A stretch of 20,736 bases of DNA from DAOVRL01 sp964459805 (lineage in GTDB: Bacteria > Planctomycetota > Phycisphaerae > Sedimentisphaerales > Anaerobacaceae), in assembly GCA_964459805.1 (NCBI GenBank), contig CAYWOD010000038.1, forward strand, positions 1-20,736, in the 5' to 3' direction. Each line of letters begins with the position of its first letter. Position 1 is the first letter of the stretch. Both the position numbers and the translations under genes were made by a program. The notes beneath the pieces were generated by a model, which saw only the letters and a list, made by a program, of their open reading frames with translations, searched no databases and was not told the DNA's origin. Positions 1 through 6,752 of this stretch are shown one piece after another.

Positions 1-126
1 AGAAGGGAAGGTGCTCTATGAAGCCGATGACCGCTGAGTGGGTCGCCAAGGCCGATGCTGTCGATTTCGCACTGCGGCGCGCAAAGCTCTGGGGTTGGAG
101 ATATAAACTCATTTGGGACAAGTTCT

Positions 127-1368
127 ATGGCCAAGAGTAGTGCTAAAGCTGAGAAAGTTGTATTGGCGTATAGTGGTGGGTTGGATACGAGCGTGATTCT
201 GCCGTGGCTCAAGGAGACCTACGGCTATGAAGTGATAGCCTTCGCGGCCGACTTAGGTCAGGGGGATGAGCTGGCAGGCATTAAACGCAAGGCGATTGCC
301 AGCGGGGCGGTCAAGTGCGTCGTAAGAGATCTGCGAAAAGAGTTTGTCGAAGATTACCTCTGGCCGATGCTCAAGGCAGGCGCCGTCTATGAAAAGGCGT
401 ACCTGCTTGGTACGAGCGTCGCCCGGCCTCTAATCGCCAAACACCAGGTCGAGGTCGCCCACGCCGAAGGCGCAACCGCCGTTGCACACGGCGCAACGGG
501 CAAGGGCAACGACCAGGTCCGCTTCGAGGTAACTTATATGGCCCTGGACCCGTCACTGAAGATCGTCGCGCCCTGGAAGGACCCGAACTTCAAGCTGACC
601 TCGCGTGAGGCCGCCGTCGATTACGCCAAAAAGCACAAGATTCCCATCGAGCAGACCAAGAAGAAGATATACTCCCGCGACCGCAACCTCTGGCACATCA
701 GTCACGAGGGCGCCGACCTCGAAGACCCGGCCAATGAGCCCAAGGACGATCTGTTCGTCATCTCCAAGCCGGTTTCCAAGACCCCGGCCAAGCCGGACTA
801 CGCAACGATAGGCTTCCACGAGGGCGTGCCGATCAAGCTCAACGGCAAGTTGATAACCGGCGTAAAGCTCATCGAAAAACTGAACAAGCTCGGCGGCAGG
901 CACGGTGTCGGCCAGATTGACCTCGTCGAAAATCGCCTGGTCGGCATAAAATCGCGCGGCGTCTATGAAACGCCCGGCGGCACGATACTCACGACCGCTC
1001 ATAGCTGTCTCGAGAGCGTGACGCTTGACAGGGAGACCATGCACTACAAGCAGCGGGTTGCCCTGAAATACGCCGAACTGGTTTATTACGGTCTGTGGTT
1101 TACGCCGCTGCGCGAGGCCCTTGACGCATTTGTCGATGTTACGCAGCGCAACGTCAGCGGCGAGGTCAGAACGAAGCTCTTCAAGGGCCGTTGTACGCCC
1201 GCGGGCATAAACAGTCCGTATAGTCTGTATCGGACCGACCTGGCGAGCTTCGAGATGGGGGCGGAATACGACCAGACCGACGCTACGGGCTTTATCCGGC
1301 TGTTCGGCCTGCCCACAAAGGTCGCCGGTGTCGTGAATAGCCAGAAGCACAAGCCCAGGAAAAAGTGA
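127..1368 (+). CDS. argG: Argininosuccinate synthase
   Basis: Cytoplasmic enzyme of arginine synthesis that joins citrulline and aspartate with ATP to give argininosuccinate. The ATP pyrophosphatase P-loop AYSGGLDTS lies at residues 14-22 and the substrate-binding motif HGATGKGNDQVRFE at about 121-134. GRHGVGQIDLVENRLVGIKS and ETPGGTIL follow in the C-terminal half. The 413-residue length fits the family. An in-frame ATG at 55 would add 24 residues with no family resemblance. I prefer the ATG at 127 because the family normally begins shortly before VVLAYSGG, although no strong Shine-Dalgarno precedes it. The gene upstream is cut off by the window edge, so an arginine operon cannot be tested. 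Family identity is close to certain; only the start is open. Confidence 0.97.
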   Translation: MAKSSAKAEKVVLAYSGGLDTSVILPWLKETYGYEVIAFAADLGQGDELAGIKRKAIASGAVKCVVRDLRKEFVEDYLWPMLKAGAVYEKAYLLGTSVARPLIAKHQVEVAHAEGATAVAHGATGKGNDQVRFEVTYMALDPSLKIVAPWKDPNFKLTSREAAVDYAKKHKIPIEQTKKKIYSRDRNLWHISHEGADLEDPANEPKDDLFVISKPVSKTPAKPDYATIGFHEGVPIKLNGKLITGVKLIEKLNKLGGRHGVGQIDLVENRLVGIKSRGVYETPGGTILTTAHSCLESVTLDRETMHYKQRVALKYAELVYYGLWFTPLREALDAFVDVTQRNVSGEVRTKLFKGRCTPAGINSPYSLYRTDLASFEMGAEYDQTDATGFIRLFGLPTKVAGVVNSQKHKPRKK

Positions 1369-1412
1369 GACCGTGAGCGGATCGTGCATTAAGAGCGTCT
1401 AACAAAAATGTC

Positions 1413-1440
1413 TGTCATTCCCGCGAAAGCGGGAATCCAG
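1413..1440. repeat. REP-like palindrome with GAAA tetraloop
   Basis: A perfect 8-bp stem, ATTCCCGC (1417-1424) and GCGGGAAT (1429-1436), encloses a GAAA loop. It is flanked by TGTC on the left and CCAG on the right. Short palindromes of the TCATTCCCGC...GCGGGAATCCA kind occur in many bacterial genomes as REP-like intergenic repeats. A related, longer copy lies inside comEC at 5932-5982. Confidence 0.7.
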
Positions 1441-1480
1441 GACTATGCAGCAAATTGGAAATTCATTTTACTGCAGTTCC

Positions 1481-1493
1481 TAAGTGTTGCTTT
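1481..1493 (+). repeat. 13-bp direct repeat, left copy
   Basis: TAAGTGTTGCTTT occurs here and again at 1669-1681. The two copies sit 7-8 and 7 bp outside the 160-bp inverted-repeat element (1502-1661), almost symmetrically. They may be a target-site duplication made when the element inserted. Confidence 0.55.
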
Positions 1494-1501
1494 AAGGCTG
1501 C

Positions 1502-1661
1502 TGCAAAATTGCAGGTTAGGCCTACTTAGAAAAGAAAAAATCGTTTTTTGATTTTTTCTTTTTAACAGCAATGTATTGTGCCATAAGTGGTTAGGTAATT
1601 ATTGAAGAAAATCATAAAAAAGCAATTCTTCAACAATATAGGCCTAACCTGCAATTTTGCA
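1502..1661. mobile_element. 160-bp inverted-repeat (MITE-like) element, copy 1
   Basis: The ends form a perfect inverted repeat of 24 bp (1501-1524 and 1639-1662), containing TGCAGGTTAGGCCTA on the left. Two further hairpins lie inside. One is an A/T stem of 13 bp (1530-1542 with 1550-1562); the other pairs TTGAAGAA with TTCTTCAA. No reading frame of note is present. A second copy of exactly the same length lies at 8488-8647, with 9 differences by hand count (about 94% identity). Two dispersed copies, long terminal inverted repeats and no coding capacity suggest a miniature inverted-repeat transposable element. A conserved structured RNA or regulatory repeat is the alternative. Confidence 0.75.
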
Positions 1662-1668
1662 GAACTCG

Positions 1669-1681
1669 TAAGTGTTGCTTT
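1669..1681 (+). repeat. 13-bp direct repeat, right copy
   Basis: Second copy of TAAGTGTTGCTTT (first at 1481-1493). It ends only 3 bp before the AAAGGAGG ribosome binding site of the prepilin peptidase gene, so the inverted-repeat element lies in that gene's leader. Confidence 0.55.
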
Positions 1682-1696
1682 TGCAAAGGAGGCATT

Positions 1697-2896
1697 GTGG
1701 CGGTACCGGATTGGATTTGGTTTGCGTTTATCTTCGCATTTGGCTGCTGTATCGGCAGCTTTCTGAACGTTGTCATCTATCGCCTGCCCCGGGACAAATC
1801 CTTAGTTGCGCCGCCTTCGGCCTGCCCGGCCTGCGACAAGCATATTCGCTTCTACGACAATATACCGCTTCTCTCGTGGCTGCTTCTGGGCCGAAAGTGC
1901 CGCTACTGCAAAGCTCCGATCTCACCCCGCTATTTTATTGTTGAGCTGCTGACCGGCTTGCTTTTCGTGGGCCTCTTTATTCTATACTCTCAGACCAACG
2001 TGCGCCCGGGTATGGGTTCATTGACGGATGGTCGATGGCTCGTTTACGTGGTTCACATAGCCCTGCTGAGCGGCTTCATCGCGGCCTCGGCAATCGACCT
2101 CGAAATCTGGGTTATCCCACTTTCTATCTGCTGGTTCGTTACAGCGGCCGGCTTGATTGCCTCGACACTCGGCCCTTACGTGATTGATGTCCCCTCGCCG
2201 CTTCAGGAGCACCACCTTTTGCCGTGGACCACCGCGGGGTGGGCATCTTCGGCCATCGGTGCAGCCGTCGGGCTGGGTGTATCCTGGGTGCTGGTTGCAA
2301 CCGGTTTACTCAAAAGAAGTTACCTCTCAGAAGAGCACGAGGATTCGCCCGGCGCCGCCCAAGAGGGGGGCGAAGCACCGAGCGAGCCATCTGTCGAGTG
2401 CTCAGAATCGCCCCACCCGCAGTTCAACCATCGCCTTGAGAGCGGCAGGGAGATCCTTTTTCTCCTGCCGATAATAGTCTGTGCGGTGGCCGCTTATTGG
2501 ATTCTCGCCAAGACGGTCCCGCCGCAGTTCTGGAAGAGCTTCCCCACGCAACATCCTGCTGTTGCGGGACTTCTGGGCAGTTTATGGGGTTACTTTGTCG
2601 GCTGCGCCGTGGTCTGGGCGACTCGAATCTTTGGGACTCTGGGCTTTGGAAAAGAGGCGATGGGGCTCGGGGATGTCCACCTGATGGGCGCGGCCGGGGC
2701 GGTCGTGGGTCCGCTGCCAGTCGTCCTGGCGTTTTTCATTGCGCCCTTCTTCGGACTGGCCTGGGCCGGCGGCCAGATGTTTTTTAAAAAAATTCGACAA
2801 ATTCCTTACGGTCCTTTCTTGTCTTTGGGTATACTTGTTGTTATGATTTTCCATGACTGGATTTTGGACCGCATAGGTTTTATGTTGTATCGTTAG
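1697..2896 (+). CDS. pilD: Prepilin peptidase / N-methyltransferase (A24 family, PilD/GspO type)
   Basis: Inner-membrane aspartic protease that cleaves and usually methylates type IV pilin or type II secretion pseudopilin precursors. The N-terminal domain shows GSFLNVVIYRLP (residues 20-31) and the two zinc-binding pairs C43/C46 and C68/C71. Both catalytic aspartates are visible: D134 in SAIDLE and D326 in GLGDVHLM. The late motif IPYGPFLSLG is also present. Start is GTG at 1697, with AAAGGAGG 4 bp upstream. At 399 residues it is longer than typical PilD (about 260-290). The extra length is a charged, proline-rich segment and a predicted helix (about 160-310) between the aspartates. No pilin or secretion genes are nearby. 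Downstream, the OmpA lipoprotein gene follows after 41 bp, possibly in the same transcript. Confidence 0.93.
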   Translation: MAVPDWIWFAFIFAFGCCIGSFLNVVIYRLPRDKSLVAPPSACPACDKHIRFYDNIPLLSWLLLGRKCRYCKAPISPRYFIVELLTGLLFVGLFILYSQTNVRPGMGSLTDGRWLVYVVHIALLSGFIAASAIDLEIWVIPLSICWFVTAAGLIASTLGPYVIDVPSPLQEHHLLPWTTAGWASSAIGAAVGLGVSWVLVATGLLKRSYLSEEHEDSPGAAQEGGEAPSEPSVECSESPHPQFNHRLESGREILFLLPIIVCAVAAYWILAKTVPPQFWKSFPTQHPAVAGLLGSLWGYFVGCAVVWATRIFGTLGFGKEAMGLGDVHLMGAAGAVVGPLPVVLAFFIAPFFGLAWAGGQMFFKKIRQIPYGPFLSLGILVVMIFHDWILDRIGFMLYR

Positions 2897-2937
2897 CAAG
2901 AAGGAACTGACATTCGAGCATTATAGGGAGGTCTCAA

Positions 2938-3597
2938 ATGCGAATCGCCGACAAAAAATCAATCGTTCTCTTAGTTTGCCTTGTATCAATCGCCCTTTTG
3001 CCGGGTTGCACAAACTGGAAGAAGCAGTATCAGCTGCTGGAGGCCGAAACAGCAAATCTAAGGGAGCTGCTCAAGACCGAAAGGCTCGAGAAGGGCCACC
3101 TTGCCGACCGCATTTCGGTGGACCAGGCGACCATAGAGGAGCTCCAAAGGCAGATTGATGAGCTTGACAAATCGCCCGGCGAGGCCACCCGTTTTGGCGA
3201 TGACGTCGATGTCAAATTTGACCCGACCGCGGGGACAATTACCGTAACGCTTCCGAACGCAATATTGTTCGATTCCGGAAAAGCTGAGCTCAAAAAGGCC
3301 ACCATTTCCGAGCTTGACCATATTAGCTCCGTACTCAAACAGAATTACGCCGGCAAGCGCGTAGATGTCGTCGGACACACCGATTCGGACCCCATCAAGA
3401 AATCAAAGTGGAACGACAACTGGGAGCTCTCAGCCCAGCGTGCGCTAACGGTGACCAGATACCTGATCGACCGAGGCATGTCCAAAGAGGAGATTCGCGC
3501 CGTCGGCTGCGGCGAGAGCAGACCCGTTGCCCCCAATGATTCAACAGCTAACAAGGCAGAGAACCGCAGAGTCGAAATCGTTGTCCACATGAGGTGA
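2938..3597 (+). CDS. OmpA/MotB-domain lipoprotein (Pal-like)
   Basis: Predicted peptidoglycan-binding lipoprotein of the cell envelope. A signal peptide ends in the lipobox LPGC (residues 21-24), so the mature protein should be lipidated at C24. Residues about 28-80 are charged and heptad-like, probably a coiled coil with ETANLRELLKTERLEKGHL. The C-terminal OmpA domain (about 100-219) has ILFDSGKAELKK, VVGHTDSDPI and a final NRRVEIVVHMR, all typical. Length is 219 residues. GGGAGG lies 6 bp before the ATG. It may anchor the outer membrane to peptidoglycan as Pal does, but no Tol genes are adjacent, so the name pal is not given. comEC converges on it from the other strand. Confidence 0.92.
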   Translation: MRIADKKSIVLLVCLVSIALLPGCTNWKKQYQLLEAETANLRELLKTERLEKGHLADRISVDQATIEELQRQIDELDKSPGEATRFGDDVDVKFDPTAGTITVTLPNAILFDSGKAELKKATISELDHISSVLKQNYAGKRVDVVGHTDSDPIKKSKWNDNWELSAQRALTVTRYLIDRGMSKEEIRAVGCGESRPVAPNDSTANKAENRRVEIVVHMR

Positions 3598-3602
3598 TAT
3601 TT

Positions 3603-3640
3603 CGTATCGCGTAGTGCGTAGTGCGTATCGCGTATGTCGC
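3603..3640. repeat. Degenerate 7-8-bp tandem repeat
   Basis: Units of the form CGTATCG and CGTAGTG are repeated about five times in the 73-bp gap between the two convergent genes ompA-like (+) and comEC (-). The order is CGTATCG, CGTAGTG, CGTAGTG, CGTATCG, CGTATGTCG. The repeat lies wholly outside both coding regions. Confidence 0.7.
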
Positions 3641-3670
3641 AATGCGCTAAATATATTGTACGCAGCACAT

Positions 3671-6406
3671 CTACGGTGTGCGGTTTTGGCCTGCACAGGT
3701 TGTTGTTATTATGCCGTCTTTAGCGATACGGATAGTTACGGTGCCGTGTTCGGGGGTATAGAAATGCTGCGCCGCACCCTGTGATTCGATCTTTCGCTGA
3801 GTTTCATATTCTCTCCGGCCACAACTGCATATCAGGATATCCGGTTCGAGCTTTTTGAGAAAGTCGGGCTCTGCCGTCGTGGTTGAGCCGTGATGAGGAG
3901 CAACGACAACATCCGCCCTTATATCCGGATTTAGCCGAAGGATTTCTCTTTGTGCGAATTTTTCGATATCCGAACAGAGAAGTATCCTCCGGCCGGCAAA
4001 TTCTATGAGCGACACTGATGATTTATCATTGTCGCCCAACTCTTCGAGGGACATTTGTTCACCGGGCCAGAGAATCTTTATATGCGTGTCCCTGCCGAGA
4101 TTCAGCTCTTTGCCCAGGCGTCTTATCTCAATACCCTGTTGATTCAGGGCGTCGTTAAGACATTTTGCTGTTCCCCACTCGTCTTTCTCATCGAAAAAGC
4201 CCGCATTGGCATATACCTGCTCGACCTCGCAGTATTCGGTCACCTCCGGTATCCCGTTAATATGGTCTATGTCGTTATGGCTTATGAAAACGGTGTCGAT
4301 CTTGCTTATACCCTTGTAATCTAAAAATGGCGAGACTACACGCCTGCCGATATCGCTCTTATGCAGCGAGCCGGCATCAAACAAAAGGTTCGCTTGGCCC
4401 GGCAGCTCCACAAGTATCGCCTGCCCGTGGCTGACGTCGAGACACGTCGCGACCAAATCGCTGCGATGCGTCCTTTGCCATTTCACCCCGACTAAGAAGA
4501 CTATTATCGCCGTGAGCATCACCCAACAGATGACTTTCTTTGTTCGCGGACGGCCAAAGTGCATAAAACAGGCAAAAAGGATGAAGCAGTAGTACAAAAC
4601 CACCAGCCAAAGGCCCACGTGACCGGCCAGTATCCGCAAAAAATCCAATTGCGCCAGCAGCTTGACAACCCAAATCAGCATATTCGACAGCAGTGTCACC
4701 AAAACACCCAAGGCCGCACTTAAAGTCGGCAGCAGAAAGAACAAGACGGTTTTCACGAAGCCAAGCGTCAATATCGCTCCTACCAGCGGAAACACCAGCA
4801 CTGTCCAGACGCTCGCCAGCGGTGTGATTGTATAGAAGTGGTACAGCAATATTCCCGCCCCGCCCAGCCACGCGGCCAGGCCCACCGAAAACAGCGGAAC
4901 AATCAACGCAGCGCATTTCCTCATCAGCCGTGCGGCGGTCCAGAATTGTCTGTATTCGACCTCAGAGAAGAATTTGTCGAGTGCTTCGCCCACCGAGTAC
5001 TCGATCCTCTCTTCGAACAAGAGGATTCCGAGCACAGTGGCGAACGAGAGCTGCCAGCCGGCCTCGAACAATTGGCTCGGCCGTATCAGCAGCAGAATTA
5101 TCGCCGCTAACGATAGCGTGTTGATCGGATTGGAGTGTCGCCGCAACAACAATGATGCGCAGAAGACCCAGCCTATAATAGCCGCCCTTACAGTCGGCGC
5201 CCTCGGCGGAACAACCATCAAAAAGACCGCTATCGCAAATATGCAAATAAGGGCACGGCCTCGCTTCAGCAAGCCTGCCGTCTTGCACACCCACCAGACA
5301 ATCCCTATCAAAATGCCAAAGTGCAGTCCGGAAAGGCTTACAAAGTGCAGCAGGTTCGTCCTGCGAAATGCCTGGTACGTCTCACTGTCTATATTGCCCC
5401 TGTACCCTAAAAGCAGCGCCTCCAATAAACCCCGGCTCGGATCTTCGGGCGGCAGGCTGCCCAACAGCGCCTGTGCAGTCGTCTCTCTGATTTTTCGTCT
5501 TACCTTTGTGAAAACAGCGGCGGCGGGGCTCTTGAGCACTTCGATCCCGCCCCGCGTCTTGACCGAAGCGCAGACATAGACGTTCCGCCTGGCCAGATGC
5601 CTTGCCGTGTCGAATTGGCCCGGATTGCTCGGCGGCCTGAATTTGTCCAGCCGGCAGTAGGCTTCTATGCAATCGCCCGCCTTCAAATCCAGCACCGGCT
5701 CATCGACCTGTACGCGGACCGTCCCGCTCGCCTCCGCCCAGCCGGTGACGGTCTCAACTTCCGTAAGCTTAAGATAGAAACTGCTCGTTGGGTCGGTCGG
5801 CTTGAACCTGGCGAATTTCCACTCTCGATTCCTGTTAACAAAAGGCTCAGTAACAATCACCCCGCGAATCGTCGCCGGCGTCGCACCATCTGTCTTCACC
5901 GCCGAGACCGCAGAGTTGTTGTCGTTGAGTTTGTCATTCCCGCCCCGCACCGACATGCGGGATAGACTCCAGCGGGAATCCATATGCAATCTATTCTCCG
6001 TGTTCTCTCTGGCTGATTCTTTTCTTCCGCCGACGAAGTTCCGGATATCGTTTGCTTTTGGCTGACGGAAGCTAATCAGCCGAATCGCACCGAGGCACGC
6101 AAAGCAAGCAAGCCCGCAGCAGCCTATGAGTACAGGTCCATAAGAGCCAGGCCTCCCGGCGGCTTGCAGGATGAATAGCGCGACCGCAGATGTGGCACAC
6201 AGCCCCAACAGTACAACCCAGACCCACAGCAACTGTGCACCGTCACCCGTTATCGACAACCCGAACAGGACCTCTTGCAGCACAATCCCTGCCATCAGCC
6301 CGACCGCGGCAAAAACGAGCGGACCCGTGCTTATAATCCGTTTGTAAAAATCTCCGCCTGCAAGCTGCCTGTCAATAAGGGCCAGTTTCCGCTGGATCTC
6401 ATCCAT
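3671..6406 (-). CDS. comEC: ComEC/Rec2 family DNA internalization protein
   Basis: Inner-membrane channel for uptake of single-stranded DNA in natural transformation. About 911 residues in three parts: an N-terminal membrane and OB-fold region (DUF4131 type, up to about 300), a Competence domain with many membrane helices (about 330-630, with HFVSLSGLHFGI near 353-365), and a C-terminal metallo-beta-lactamase-like domain. That last domain keeps the metal motif HNDIDH (about 710-715), LLFDAGS and PHHGS (about 837-841), so it is likely an active nuclease domain. I chose ATG at 6406. An in-frame GTG at 6457 would add 17 residues read from low-complexity repeat-like DNA, without a Shine-Dalgarno. 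Odd: residues about 132-171 are translated from REP-like and other repeat DNA without breaking the frame. Confidence 0.93.
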   Translation of the reverse strand: MDEIQRKLALIDRQLAGGDFYKRIISTGPLVFAAVGLMAGIVLQEVLFGLSITGDGAQLLWVWVVLLGLCATSAVALFILQAAGRPGSYGPVLIGCCGLACFACLGAIRLISFRQPKANDIRNFVGGRKESARENTENRLHMDSRWSLSRMSVRGGNDKLNDNNSAVSAVKTDGATPATIRGVIVTEPFVNRNREWKFARFKPTDPTSSFYLKLTEVETVTGWAEASGTVRVQVDEPVLDLKAGDCIEAYCRLDKFRPPSNPGQFDTARHLARRNVYVCASVKTRGGIEVLKSPAAAVFTKVRRKIRETTAQALLGSLPPEDPSRGLLEALLLGYRGNIDSETYQAFRRTNLLHFVSLSGLHFGILIGIVWWVCKTAGLLKRGRALICIFAIAVFLMVVPPRAPTVRAAIIGWVFCASLLLRRHSNPINTLSLAAIILLLIRPSQLFEAGWQLSFATVLGILLFEERIEYSVGEALDKFFSEVEYRQFWTAARLMRKCAALIVPLFSVGLAAWLGGAGILLYHFYTITPLASVWTVLVFPLVGAILTLGFVKTVLFFLLPTLSAALGVLVTLLSNMLIWVVKLLAQLDFLRILAGHVGLWLVVLYYCFILFACFMHFGRPRTKKVICWVMLTAIIVFLVGVKWQRTHRSDLVATCLDVSHGQAILVELPGQANLLFDAGSLHKSDIGRRVVSPFLDYKGISKIDTVFISHNDIDHINGIPEVTEYCEVEQVYANAGFFDEKDEWGTAKCLNDALNQQGIEIRRLGKELNLGRDTHIKILWPGEQMSLEELGDNDKSSVSLIEFAGRRILLCSDIEKFAQREILRLNPDIRADVVVAPHHGSTTTAEPDFLKKLEPDILICSCGRREYETQRKIESQGAAQHFYTPEHGTVTIRIAKDGIITTTCAGQNRTP
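5895..6013. repeat. Composite block of intergenic-type repeats inside comEC
   Basis: Three repeat-like pieces lie side by side inside the comEC frame. They are, on the minus strand, a GAGAACACGGAGA-type fragment (5995-6013), the REP-like palindrome (5932-5982) and a CTCTGCGGTCTCGGCGGTGAA-type fragment (5895-5915). Such strings are normally seen between genes. The encoded stretch is hydrophilic, as expected for a tolerated loop insertion. Confidence 0.5.
5932..5982. repeat. REP-like nested palindrome within comEC
   Basis: The outer arms ATTCCCGC (5936-5943) and GCGGGAAT (5972-5979) are identical to the stem of the palindrome at 1417-1436, as are the flanking TGTC and CCA. An inner hairpin, CCCGCA (5944-5949) with TGCGGG (5956-5961), is added. 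It is read in frame by comEC as about residues 142-159, encoding MDSRWSLSRMSVRGGND. Confidence 0.7.
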
Positions 6407-6752
6407 ATCCGATACACTACAGACAAAAGACCAAAGACTCAAGACTAATTCCACCACAGAGGACAGAGAGATTTTCCATTATGTCATTGAGATATATTTG
6501 TCAATCAACGGTCGGGGCGCCCTGACGGAAATCTTGCGACAAGGGGCCCAAAAGATGCCGGCTACGGCCATTGAAAATGAAGCATGTAGCGTGCGATCCT
6601 TCGCACCACTGAAACTCAACAAAAAGTACGTGCAGTCTCACGACATATTTGGCATACTGGGATATATTTGAGAGGCTTAGCAGTGCTTCTGAATGTGTTA
6701 GAGTGGTAAATAAAGCATAAGAGGTAAAGAGCTGGATACGGCAACTGCAATA
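6407..6752. other. Divergent intergenic region between comEC and the FHA-PP2C phosphatase gene
   Basis: No gene is supported here. The 20-50 bp next to comEC are low-complexity purine-rich text (AAAAGACCAAAGACTCAAGACT, split over two repeats, and a CACAGAGGACAGAGAG string). GATATATTTG occurs twice (near 6490 and 6661). Promoters for the two divergent genes should lie here, but I found no convincing -35/-10 pair. Confidence 0.5.

Larger units (their letters stand above)
1369..1696. other. Gene-free gap between argG and prepilin peptidase gene, filled with repeats
   Basis: No gene is visible here. From left to right the gap holds a REP-like hairpin (1413-1440), a 13-bp direct repeat, a 160-bp inverted-repeat element (1502-1661), the second 13-bp direct repeat, and the ribosome binding site of the prepilin peptidase gene. 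No intrinsic terminator with a GC stem and T tract is seen after argG. The REP-like hairpin may take that role, but it lacks a T run. Confidence 0.7.

Noticed and set aside
1..126. Possible end of an upstream gene (a frame ending in a stop at 35-37)
   Set aside because: Only about 11 codons are visible and any frame could end so by chance; nothing identifies the protein.
553..1389. 278-residue open frame antisense to argG
   Set aside because: It is the mirror of a strongly conserved gene with high GC third positions; no family features or ribosome binding site.
1530..1562. A/T hairpin followed by T residues as an intrinsic terminator of argG
   Set aside because: The stem has almost no GC and is a conserved internal part of the repeat element, found also at 8516-8548.
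4055..5965. Several open frames of 89-201 residues on the plus strand
   Set aside because: They are shadows of comEC, whose conserved domains cover the same DNA on the minus strand.
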